From Cinnamomum chago (taxonomy: Eukaryota > Streptophyta > Magnoliopsida > Laurales > Lauraceae): DNA of 64,000 nt. A model generated the notes under the pieces. It was not told the DNA's origin and did no database searches. It saw only the letters and a list, made by a program, of their open reading frames with translations. The stretch lies in assembly GCA_038049695.1 (NCBI GenBank), contig CP142458.1:42811501-42875500 (forward strand), read 5' to 3'. Both the position numbers and the translations under genes were made by a program. This document shows, piece after piece, positions 20,382 through 31,522 of the stretch; positions within the stretch are counted from its first letter, which is position 1, and each line of letters opens with the position of its first letter.

Positions 20382-23259
20382 TGTCAAGACCCCAGAACGG
20401 GTCCAGGGCCGGCGACGTTGATTCTATTGTTATGTTTGTTTTCCCACAGGTTCCCGTGGTGAGAATTCCCAAAACACGCGGAATCTGTCTCATATGATCA
20501 AGTTTGCGGAAGCGTGTAGCAAATCACATCCAGATGAACACCAATAAAACTTTAAGTGCTATGACAAAATAATATCAAGACATAGTATCACAAAAAAGGA
20601 GTTAACATGGCATTCCCATCATAATTCAAGTTATGAGACTAACACAAAAAGGTAGCTAAGTTTAGTTACATCCCATAAGAGGCCAATAAAGGCCAATACA
20701 AATCTCAAAATATCACAAAAGAACCCATGACCAAAATGAAGCGCCACTCAAGAACCCGCCCGACGTCTAGTTGACATCGTCGGGTTGCCACTCTCTGACT
20801 GGGGGTGGCTCAAGAGCCTCCTCCGGACGCTCCTCCTCAAAGGCAACATCACCTGCACCTGGGCACCAACATACAAGGGTCAAACACAACGGCTTGGCAG
20901 GTAATCAATTTAGGCATGAGCATGTAAAAGGTAAATGTTTAAAGAAACAAATAAGACATTTTACTGAATTGTAAACAGTTACATTACTAGGTACATTTCA
21001 AAATACGAGCAAAGCTAGCATGAATACTTATAATATCATGAATAGTTACATCCCACAATGAGCCCATCCTTTCTCTATCATTTATAATGAAAAGAGCAAG
21101 CACGCACGACAAGCACAATATACATAATATAATCACGACATGATTCCCACATATACGGGAATTCCGGCCGCGGAACCAGACACGCACGATGTGTAAAAAA
21201 ATACACGACCAGTCTGCAGACAGTCCACATGTTTAAGGACCCCAGACAGTGGATCAAACTGAAGGGGTAGTCCATGCTCAGTGGTGTTCACTTAAATTCA
21301 TGAATGCACAAAAAATGGCGAAACACGTCTTAAACCAAATCAAGCTTGAAGGGGGAAATCACTTATCAGAACTAAGCAAGGCACGGCTAGCAAGAGGCAT
21401 AAGTATATATGCAAAACACGCTTAAGAAGTAACCCCCTTTTTATCCTTGAAACCATTTTTTCAAATGAGTTTATACTTAACTTCAAAACAAGTACACGAT
21501 AATACTTGTTACATCAAACTAAAGTTTGAAGCAAAGTCTATCAAGCATATGTAAGGACCTATTGTTGACCCTTACGTAATTGAAACCCAAATTTTGGAAT
21601 TACAAAGAGAATTGGGTGCCCCCAAAGTTAAAGACATTTCAAATCTCAATTACACAATGTCAGGCTAAAAGCCCCATAACATAATCTAGTTTTCATCCCT
21701 GTAGAAATCCTTCTAAAAGCGGCTCATCTTGAAATTTCGGTCACCTCTCGGTCACCTATCGGTCGACCGAGACGGATATGTCGGTCGGCCGACAGCTGAC
21801 CGACAAGCTAACCGACAGATTTTCCTAGAAAATCTCAGCTCTCGGGAAAAGGAACCGAACTGACTTCGGTCGGCTGTCGGTCGACAGAGGTGGGAACATC
21901 GGTTAGCCGACAGCTGACCGAAATCTGTCTGACGAAATGCAGGTCTCAGGAAAAGGAGCCAACTAAGTTCGGTTGGCTGTCGGTCGAAGGAAGTGGGAAC
22001 TTCGGTTAGCCGACAGCTGACCGACGTTGCGCGAACAGTACATTTTAAGTCAAAATTTTAAATTTCTTCTTCTCTTCTTCTTATTTCTCCTTCAACCTGC
22101 CCCTCCCTGAGCCTACAAGCTCTCCAAGGGATTAAACTTACATTTACAAGCACAATTTCAACCATCTCATTCCCATTCTCCCATCTAAAACAAAATCCCT
22201 AAAAATTTCCATTCAAGACATAGATTTCCAATGAAATGAAGAGAATGAAAGAAACAAACCAAATGCACACGTGCTAACATCCATCTTAGATTGTTTACTT
22301 GCCTTAGTCCAAGATGTCACAACCTTCTTCAAGCACTTCCACTCAAGCTAAGCCAAAGGCTACAAAAACCCCATGAAAGCCATTCAAAACTCACTCAAAC
22401 TTGAAAACAAGAAACTCATTTTCACAAAAGGGTTTGTAAACATGAAAAATAAGATCTTTAGGAACCAAAAAGGCTCCATTAAAAAGATGGGTTGGAGTTC
22501 TTACCTAGAGATGCACAAACAAGAGAGAAGGAAGAAAATGGAGATCTTGCCCAACTAGAAACTTCAAGAAACTTGGATCAATGGAAAGCTTAGGATGAGA
22601 GGAAGAAGTTGATGGTCTTGGAATTCCATTTGGAGTCTTCTAGCTTGATCATTTAAGAGAAATGAAGTGGAAGAAAAAGGGCTTTCTCTCCTTGGCTGCT
22701 CTAGGGTTAGGGTTTAAGAGTTAAAAGAGGGAAGGAGAAGGAGTTGACTTATAAACCCTAGCAAAGGGGCCCCAATGAGCCTAAACCTTGCATCGACAAA
22801 AAATTATCTTGCGGGCCTCGGATGAACTCGACGAAGAAGGATAAAACAATCCTCGAAATATCTAGTTTCCAAAAAATATATTTTTGACATGGATTTGAGA
22901 TTTCGAAATTTTTGTCCCGATTTGTGTATAAAAGACAACTTTACCCTTTTTGGGCCAAAACTTGGGTTTTGGGCTTCAAACATGAATGGGCTAAAAACGA
23001 AAGTTGTAACAAATAGTAAAACCATTCAATGAAATCAAAAATCACAATTAAAAATGGAAACCAATACGATCCTCCCAAGCTTACACCTGCACTCAAGCCT
23101 CCCTAAGTGTGCCTGACTAACGCTAAACGTCCTCAAAATTCCCAAAGCTATATCCAGGACTAAAACTAATTATTTCTAACCCACGATAACTAAACCCACT
23201 AAAGACTAAACAAATACTAATCACACACTAATCGAATTAGTCTGGGTCGGGGTCTAACA
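20382..23259 (-). repeat. 3' LTR of T1
   Basis: 2878 bp from TGTCAAGACCCCAGAACGGG to GGGTCGGGGTCTAACA on the plus strand. A minus-strand TATA lies near 22749-22755. Palindromes (CGGTCGACCG and CGGTTAGCCGACAGCTGACC types) fill 21755-22025. The stretch 20598-21737 appears identical to 31739-32878 in the other T1 LTR, while both flanks differ. Confidence 0.92.
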
Positions 23260-23272
23260 TCCTCCACCCCTT
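23260..23272 (-). other. Polypurine tract of T1
   Basis: The minus strand reads AAGGGGTGGAGGA directly before the LTR start TGTTAGACC; it is the expected plus-strand primer site and fixes the LTR boundary. Confidence 0.8.
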
Positions 23273-23379
23273 AGGATATTTGGTCCACCAAATAAAATAG
23301 ACATTTACCTCTGGTAAAAGCCGTGGATATTTCCTCTGCACTTGATCTCTCAATTCCCATGTTGCTTCCGCTCGCTCGT
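23273..23379 (-). pseudogene. T1 chromodomain tail (separated by LTR A2)
   Basis: This is the last 107 bases of T1 pol before the polypurine tract, matching the intact stretch in T2 at 35203-35309 that encodes REEATWELRDQVQRKYPRL. It was severed from the rest of T1 pol by the insertion at 23380. The chromodomain normally steers integration toward marked heterochromatin. Confidence 0.75.
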
Positions 23380-24717
23380 TGTAAGACCCCGACCCGAGTG
23401 AACCCGATTAGATTGATTAAGTTATGTTTTAGTTCTAAGCGTGTTTAGTGGATTTTGGTTAGGTTGGGCTTGGAATTGCTTTTGATATAGTTTTGGGGAA
23501 TTTTGATTGCTTGCACTTAGTGGGGCCCTTTGGGGGTTCCTTCTTTATGACCTTGCATGCGCTTGAGGATTTATCGTAGATTTTGCATTTATTGTTTTAA
23601 TCCCATTTTATTTGTATTGATAATCCCTACAACTTTCATGTTGATCCCGTCCTTGTTCGAGACCCCGAAACCTGATTTCATAGCCTTGAGGGCAAAATAG
23701 TCATTGTGCACTAAAACTGTACCCAAAACTTGATATTCCCGAAACCCGTGAAACATATACTTTTTGGAAACTAGATATTTCGGCGAACATTTCTTCCTTC
23801 TTTGTCAAATTGATCCGAGATCCCGAAAGACATGATTTCAGCCCAAAGAGTTCTTAAGTAGTGGGACCCATTCTCATTGCTTATATAAGGAGAACCCATC
23901 TCCCTCATTTTTCCTTTTCCAACACAAAAAGGGAACCTAGGGTTTGCTTGGCAACTTTTCTTCTTCTTCTTGCTCTCTCCATCTCCACTCCACACCAAAC
24001 TTGCACCAATCAAAAAATGGAGGTTATCATTCTCTTCCTCATCCCCATAGCTCTCTTTTGATACCATTTGTTAAGAAAACCCTCCATTCCAAGACTTCCT
24101 TTGAGCTCACCTTGCCCATTTGGAGAACCTACAAGTAAGCAATCTTCTCCATCTTCTAGATTTGTATTCTTCTAGTCCTAAAGAAGCTTCATCTCCATTA
24201 TTGTGAGTTCTATCTTCTTCATTCATTGTTTGACCCATTTTAGGGTTTGTTTTGGGGATTTTATTTGTGCTTGTAGGATTCTTGAGAGAGCCTTGTTTAG
24301 TAGCTTGATTTGCTTGATTAGAAGACCCAAGGCAAGTGGATGATTTGATTTTTTTTAAGCTTTCAATGATTTTGGTATTTTCCACTCATGCCTATTTATT
24401 GCATTGGTTTGAAATAAATGTCCATGATAGAGCTTTGGTAGTGCATTTATGTCTTATAAGTGTATTGGTGAATGGCATTTAATTTCTTCTTGTTTGTACC
24501 AAATGTACTCTATTGTGAAATGGTTTCTTTCTTTCCTTCTTGGTATTGAATGGGATGTTGATGGAGGAGGTGGTGATATGAACACATGTTGTGGGGTTTT
24601 GAGAAGTGTAGATAGTTGCATTGGAGGAGCTTTTAGCTCAGTTTTATTGCAAGGATTAAGTGGAAGTGAGGAGAGTGGTTTTGAGGAGGAAAAAGGGCTC
24701 AAATCTGAACACAGTGG

Positions 24718-25131
24718 GTGTTTCCCGCACCTGGCGGTCAGCCAGCAGTCACCTGTCGGCTAGCCGTCTGGTGACTAGCGGCTAACCGCCAGCTAGCCGA
24801 ACAGTCACGGTTACCTATCCAGAGAGCAACATTTTCCTCCTGAAAGCACGGCCAGCCTCACGGTTAGCCAGCGGCTAACCGCCAGCCAACCGATCCATTT
24901 GGTGGCTTTTCCAAAGAGCAATATTCTCTCCTGAGAACATGGTTAGCCAGCGGCTAACCGCCAGCCAACCGAACCATTTCGGTTACAATTCCAGTAACCT
25001 GTCTTTCTGTCAGGCCAACCGCGATCAGCCAGCGACTAACCGCCATCTGACCGCAAGGTAACCGAAATTACCCAGACAACCATTCCGGAGAGCTCCTCGC
25101 TCGATCGAACTCTCTGGTTCGCTCGAGCGCT
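24718..25131 (+). repeat. Palindrome cluster in LTR A2 (GGTTAGCC/GGCTAACC type)
   Basis: Repeated inverted units with 9-bp arms and a 3-bp spacer (24861-24881) and related CAGCGGCTAACCGCCAGC blocks, separated by short unique spacers such as GAGAGCAA(T/C)ATT. Confidence 0.78.
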
Positions 25132-25931
25132 TAGCTTTGTCGGTCAAAGGAGATTCACTAGGCATTGTATGAGGCCATCCGAGAAAGAAACCATATCACG
25201 AAGATGTCATTCGAAGTTTTGAAAATTCAAAGTGTATAAGGAGCCCGGAATGTCCCCAAACTCAAAGAGTGCCAAATTATTATTAGATCGACATACGAGA
25301 TCCCTATTCCCTTCAAACAAATCTTGAACCCGATACTTTACCCTAAATGTCAATTGTTTATTGTACTTTATCGATCCCGAGATTTATACTACATACCTTG
25401 TTTTCCCGAAAGCATTGAAGTACACTTACAATGGTTACTTGTCTTGAAGTGCATTGCACCACATGAAACGACAGTGTGCCCTTGAGCACCCCGTCCTGCC
25501 CGCTTATTTATTTGTACTTGATTTACTTGCACATGTCTCGATTTGTTATTTGACCTATTAGTCGGCACCACTAAGCTTGGATAACCCCGTTGGTCTGATA
25601 CACCGACTTGGAGATCCCCCTCTTGTCCCACCAACTGCAGCTTGGATCCCGCTACCCGGTTATTACCGTGGTCTTGTCCCGATGCCGCAGATTGCTACTG
25701 TGGTTCCCGATGCCCGGCTCGCTACCGTGGTCATGTATAGTATATGTATATGTATTTATAAGATCCACTGTTTCTCCTAACCTCGAGTGACTGAGATCAG
25801 TGCCTAGTTATTGCTTGTCACTTTAGTAATAGAGGACTTAGCTTTGTGTGGTTGCCATCTTACTTGTTTCTCGTTTCCTTGGTTACCTTTACATGTTTTA
25901 CAATGCATACTTGTATTTGAATAAAAGTTTT

Positions 25932-27695
25932 TGTTGGAATATAGGTGGGCCTTCCAGACAGGTTTCAAAAACTTTTGACCCACTTGATGCAGGGATCAAT
26001 TGTCTAGAATGCAACAAACCCAATCCAGGATGCAATTCCCTCAATCTCATAGCCATGTACAGCAACATATACTATCTATAAAATAGAAAATAGCACATAA
26101 ACATGCTACCACGAAATCCACAACATGCAAGGATATAGATATACCTTTGGAGCTTTGTTGTGCTCTAATGGAGGATTTGAGTTCTTTACTTTGATGATGA
26201 ACAACTTCACAATCCAATTTAGAATCTTCAACTCCTTTTGATCTTCCACGCTATGTCCCGTATTAGATCTCTTTTTCTCAAGAAGATGGTGGAATCCTCA
26301 AGAGAAAACCCTACTATTAACTCTAGGGAACTAAAGGTGAAAGAGAATGGAACTTTGAGAGGAAGAGAACTTGTGCAACTCTTGCACAAAGGGGCTGAAA
26401 GTGCTCTATGTGTTATGCACAAATTTGAGAGGATTATTCATCTATTTATAGCCCTCCATAACTCCTCTTTTCCTATTTGAAATAGAAGTTTAACTCTCAT
26501 TACAAATTAGTAAACATCTCCCTTAATTGTTGCCATAGAAGTCTTACTTCTACAACAATTAGTAGCTTTCTCCTTTCTAATTAAAATAGAATTCCTACTT
26601 CCATTAATAATTAGTAGCTTACCATTACCACTATTAGAAGTCTCACTTCAAATAGAAATAGTAACCTTCCTTTTAGAGTTCAAGTAGAATTAGTATCTTT
26701 CTAATAAATTGGGCTAGCGTGGGGACCACTAGGGATTCCTTAGAAAGCTGGCTCCAACTGGGACACGCGACCCCACATCTCATGTGCAATCCGGGCCCAC
26801 AGTTAATTGCAAATAACTCCACTATATAGATGCAATTGCACTCCAGTCTTAGGAATAAATTACAATGAAGACCCTAAACTTCCACAGTACCACAAGTAGG
26901 CCCCTCCATCTATATTCATGGATCAAATGGACTTGTCCACCAAATTAGATCCATATCTTATTATCCTTGAGCCCCAATTAATTATAATGATCATATGGTA
27001 CCGATCCAATTAACTCTTAATCGGAATGGGTGCGCACTTACCAATGATAAATCCGTTAATTGGCACAAGGGGATATTAAAGATAGATTCCATCTTGACCA
27101 TTGAATGTTCCCACAGCTCTACTATCAAGTACTCAAATCACCGAGGTGTTGACCTACAATTGGCCTCACTCATTGGTGACTCAAAGCAAATGAATAGATA
27201 GAAACTTGAGTTCATTAATGTCTCAGGATTATGAGTCTATTGTTAGGGAATTATGAGAGCAAACCTTAAAATAAAGACAGTGTATATAAGGTGCTTCTCA
27301 TGGTCCTTCAATACATCCAATGTACCAGCATCATGATCCAAAATCTTACATTTTGATGATCGAGATAAATCACACTATCTCATAGTGATCAAAATGCTGC
27401 AACCTTGTCAGATGAGATGTCCAATCTCATCACTGGTTGTGAAGATAATTTAAGTATAAGTTATGTAATACATATCTCCTGTATGTGGATCTCATCCATA
27501 CACATGTATTACATCTAGTATACTTGTGGACTCCGGTTCATCTCATGAACCATTATGTCATTTGTATTAGTTATGTGCAAGTATATAAAACACAATTCAT
27601 CTCATGAAAGGAAAAGCATGAATTGTATTGATAAATAAAGAAATTAATCAATTTATTACATCATATACCCTTGGTATTGAGACCATAAACTAACA
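25932..27695 (-). repeat. Solo LTR D (nested in A2)
   Basis: 1764 bp from TGTTGGAATATAGG to AAACTAACA with GTTTT on both sides (25927-25931, 27696-27700). TATAAATA on the minus strand (26443-26450) suggests minus orientation. Size and ends resemble plant Copia (Tork/Angela-type) LTRs, but lineage cannot be proven without internal sequence. Degenerate repeats of AATAGAAGT...ATTAGTAG lie at 26460-26700. Confidence 0.88.
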
Positions 27696-28342
27696 GTTTT
27701 ATCTCGTTTATATAAATTGTTATTTAAACAGGTTTAAATGCTTTTGAAGGTAAATTCATTTATTATCATATTGTCATTGTATTTTACCCATTTGCCAGAC
27801 CGTCGTGTTTGACCCACTCTTTGGTACTCAGGTCCCGTTGTTGGTTATCCCGAAGAGGAGTTCGAGGAGGCGGTCGGAGAACCGCAGCAGTTAGTCGAGT
27901 GGCGTGCTGATGATGTCATTTAGACATTGGATTGCTAGAGAGAGATAATATTTTGGGAAAACTTTTAACTATTCGTTTGGGGATTGGTATTTTGTTCATA
28001 TTGGCCTTGTTGGCCTCTAATTTTGGGAAATGTAATTAAATGATCTTGTATAAACTTTAACTTACTTTTGGGTAACATGCTAATGATCATTGGTTATTCT
28101 GATACAGTACTATACTTGTGTTATTATCTTTATGACTAAGAGATAGATTGAATATTTGATTTGCTACACGCTTCCGCACATAATAGAAATGTTCTTATAT
28201 GATTGTGATATCCTCACCGCGGACACATGTGGGAAATTAAATAAATGTATGGCATTAAACCGATGTGCTACCTTATCATCATCATTATTAGTCCCGATCC
28301 CGGATTGGTCCTTCAGGCCCGGTCCGGGGTCGCGACACTCAT

Positions 28343-29353
28343 GATTTTCCCAAAGTACCTTGACCCAATGAATAGTCCGATTTCTCAATTCTTGCTCTTT
28401 GGTATCAATGATCTTGATCGGCTTTACCACGTACGAGGCATCTTCTCGAATCTTTAAAGGCTCGTGCTGTAGTATATGTGAAGGACTAGAGACGTATTTC
28501 TTGAGCATAGAAACATGAAATACATTGTGCACCCCGGAGAGTTCCGGCGATAACGCAAGCCTATACGCGACATCTCCAACTTGCTCAAAATTTCATACGG
28601 ACCAATAAACCTTCTAGACAATTTGCCTTTCTGTCCGAATCTCAAAGTTCCTCTAACTAGTGAGATTTTCAAGAATACTTTGTCACCCACTTGAAACTGT
28701 AATTCTCTTGGGCTAGTGTCTGCATAACTCTTCTGCCTACTTCGGGCGATCTTCAAACGTTCCTGAATCAGCTTGACCTTATCACTTGTCTCTCCAACTA
28801 TTGTCGATCCATGAAAACTGCGCTCACCGACTTCTTCCCAGCAAACCGGAGTTCTACATCTTCTGCCATAGAGTGCCTCGAAACGTGCCATACCGATGCT
28901 AGAGTGGTAGCTATTGTTGTAAGCAAATTCACAAAGCGGTAAGCACTCATCCCACTGAACCTTGAAATCCAATACACAAGCACGTAACATGTCTTCGAGA
29001 GTTTGTATCGTCCTTTCTGACTGACCATCGGTCTGAGGATGATATGCTGCGCTGAACTGGAATTTAGTACCCATAGACTCATGAAGAGTTTTCCAAAACT
29101 TTGAAATTAACCTGCTGTCTCTGTCTGAAGTGATGGAGACGAGCTGACCATGTTTACTAACAATCTCATCAACGAATAGTTTTGCAAGTGGTGCCATGTG
29201 CATCATATTCCCTGTCTTCATTGGAATGAAATGAGCAGACTTTGTCAGACAATCTACAATAATCCAAATCGCATTACTTCCCTTCTTGGTATTCGACAAA
29301 CCGGATACGAAATCCATGGTGATGTGCTCCCATTTCCGCTCCAGAATCTCCAA
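28343..29353 (-). pseudogene. T1 integrase core, C-terminal domain and chromodomain start
   Basis: The integrase joins element cDNA to the host chromosome. The DDE core is visible as HITMDFVSGL, ITSDRDSRLISKFWK and HPQTDGQSERTIQTLEDMLR, followed by the RCRTPVCWEEVGE region and the C-terminal domain (GDKVFLKIS, GKLSRRFIGPYEILSK). A frameshift near 28585 moves HNVFHVSMLKKYVSSPSHIL and the chromodomain start (RTIHWVKVLWENHE) into another frame. The chromodomain is then cut by LTR A2 at 28338. The core triad looks preserved but the protein cannot be made whole. Confidence 0.88.
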
Positions 29354-29377
29354 CGGTTGTAGCAGACCTGGGGGCTT

Positions 29378-29911
29378 CTAATGTTCTACTTTAATCAACG
29401 GAGAAGTTAAACAACGGGACACAAAAGTTGCTATCTCTCTCTTCATGTTGTTCCACCAAAATCTATTCTTCAAATTGTGGTACATCTTCGTGCTACCAGG
29501 ATGCATAGAATATCTTGTGTTGTGAGCTTCATTCATTATATCACTCTTCAAGTCATCCACATTTGGCACACACAGCCGGTCACGAAAATACAATATCCCA
29601 TTCACCCTCTTGAAATCTAGACCTTCTGTGATATGCTCCACTATCTTTGCCAAGTCTGGGTCTTGCAACTGACTTTCCTTGATCCTCTGGATAAAGATAG
29701 GTTCTGATACTGTCATATTAGCCAACATTGGACCCAGTTCCAGGGTTTATACCTCCACACCCAACTCTTCAAACTGCTGTAAAACACCAATCCCTCTCAA
29801 ACTGGCCATGACCACTGATTTTCTGCTCAATGCATCAGCTACAACATTCACTTTGCCTGGATGATACTTGATTGGGAAGTCATAATCCTTGATATACTCC
29901 ATCCACCTTCT
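29378..29911 (-). pseudogene. T1 RNase H-integrase linker and integrase zinc finger
   Basis: The frame holds the end of the RNase H region ([22 protein letters not shown]) and the N-terminal integrase HHCC domain ([37 protein letters not shown]). The second Cys of the expected C-x-x-C is Ser. A TAG at 29378-29380 separates it from the integrase core in the same frame, and another stop lies near 29744 before LANMTVSEP. Confidence 0.8.
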
Positions 29912-31248
29912 CTATCTCATATTTAAATCCTTCTGCGAGAACAAATATTGTAAACTTCGATGATCTGAATGGACCTCAAATTTCTCTCCATAGAGATAGT
30001 GTCTCCACATCTTCAATGTAAAAACAACTGCCGCCAATTCGAAGTCATGAGTTGCATAGTTCATCTCATGGTCCTTCAACTGCCATGAGCCATAAGCAAT
30101 CACCTTGCCATCCTGCATCAATACACAACCTAGTCCCACATTCGAAGCATCTGTAAAAACAATAAATCCGTCGCTGCCCGATGGTAATGTAAGGATTGGA
30201 GATGTGGTTAACCTTCCCTTCAACTCTTGAAAACTCGTTTCACACTGTTCGGTCCAAACAAATGGGACGTTCTTCCTGGTCAACTTCGTCAAAGGTGCTG
30301 CGATGGATGAAAAACCTTGGACAAATCTTCTGTAGTAGCCTGCTAACCCCAAAAGGCTTCTGATTTCAGTCACACTGCTTGGTCTCACCCAATTAATAAC
30401 TGCCTCTATCTTGGTTGGATCAACTGCTAAACCTTCTCTTGAGATGACGTGGCCTAGAAAAGCAACTTGCGCTAACGAGAATTCGCACTTACTGAGTTTC
30501 GCATAAAGCCGGTTGTCCCTCAAAAGCTGTAACGCTGTCCTCAAATATTCTTCATGCTCCTTCTTACTCTTGGAATACACAAGGACGTCATCAATGAATA
30601 CTACTGTAGAGTGATCCAAATATGGTGCAAAGACTTTGTTCATAAGAGCCATAAAGACTACGGGTGCATTTGTCAAACCGAATGGTATCACTAAGAACTC
30701 ATAGTGCCTATATCTTGTTCTAAAAGTCGTTTTCTAAACATCCGAGTCTCTACTCTCAACTTATGGTACCCTGATCTCAAGTCTATCTTGGAAAAATAGG
30801 CTGCTCCTTGCAATTGATCAAATAATTCGTGTATCCTTGGCAATGGATACTTGTTCTTCACGGTCACAAGGTTCAATTTCCTGCAGTCAATGCACATTCT
30901 CAGACTTCCATCTTTCTTTTTCACAAACAACACTAGTGCTCCCCAAGGTGAAACACTTGGCCTAATAAAGCTATTGCTCAACAATTCCTGCAACTGGAGT
31001 TTTAATTCACCCATTTCTGCTTGAGCCATTCTGTATGGTGCAATAGAAATCAGTGTTGTCCCTGGAAGAAGTTCAATTGTAAACTCAACTTCCCTGATTG
31101 GTGGTAGTCCCGGGATTTCTTCTGGAAAAACATCCGTAAATTCACACACAATGGGGATATCCTCTACCCCTTGGGACTGTTTATCCTCCGTGATAAACGC
31201 AATAAATGCCTGACACCCACTCTGAACTAATCTGCTTGCCTTCAACAC
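29912..31248 (-). pseudogene. T1 reverse transcriptase and RNase H
   Basis: The first part (30691-31248) begins [15 protein letters not shown], the protease-RT connection, then [36 protein letters not shown] and [15 protein letters not shown] frameshift near 30745 moves the remainder (29912-30691: [15 protein letters not shown], catalytic FIDD near 30587-30598, [23 protein letters not shown]) into another frame. RNase H follows with [22 protein letters not shown] and [15 protein letters not shown] at 29912-29914 ends it after QKDLNMR. T2 carries the same segments and is intact at that last stop, so the lesions arose separately. Confidence 0.9.
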
Positions 31249-31522
31249 TGAAATAAATCATGCCTGAGCTTTCCTCTTGTTCCTCTGAAATATCAATTCT
31301 GTTTGTGGTCCTTGGAATCTGAATGTTATGATTTTACTAAAACAATACATGGTGGCATGATATGTTGTAAAACAAGGTGTTAGTACACAATAAACATGGT
31401 ATAAGGGTTTTTAAGGTCCTATACCAAACGAGTCTATCGAACTCACGAATCCTCGCCACGTTCCTAAGACCTTTCTAGTTTCTTTTAAGTGCCTGAAACA
31501 AGTCTCGCTCTGATACCAGTCC
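31249..31522 (-). other. T1 gag-less leader with Met-tRNA-type PBS
   Basis: Only 274 bases separate the LTR from the RT connection region. The PBS, TGGTATCAGAGC at 31507-31518 on the minus strand, is the initiator-Met tRNA complement typical of plant Gypsy and Copia elements. A short piece encoding [19 protein letters not shown], the normal end of protease, sits just upstream of the RT. Gag is absent. T2 has the same arrangement at 60541-60786. Confidence 0.82.

Larger units (their letters stand above)
23380..28337 (+). repeat. Solo LTR A2 (family A), containing nested LTR D
   Basis: It begins TGTAAGACCCCGACCCGAG and ends CCGGGGTCGCGACA, flanked by CTCGT (23375-23379) and CTCAT (28338-28342), one mismatch. 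Without the 1.77-kb nested insertion it is about 3.19 kb, close to A1. Its palindrome slot (24718-25131) mostly holds CGGTTAGCC-AGC-GGCTAACCG units, for example at 24861-24881, with only a remnant of the CTCGAG type seen in A1 at 25109-25131. Confidence 0.92.

Noticed and set aside
20771..20974. Identical 67-codon open frames at 20771-20974 and 31912-32115
   Set aside because: They are identical because the two LTR segments are identical; there is no start context, domain or presence in other family T copies to support a gene.
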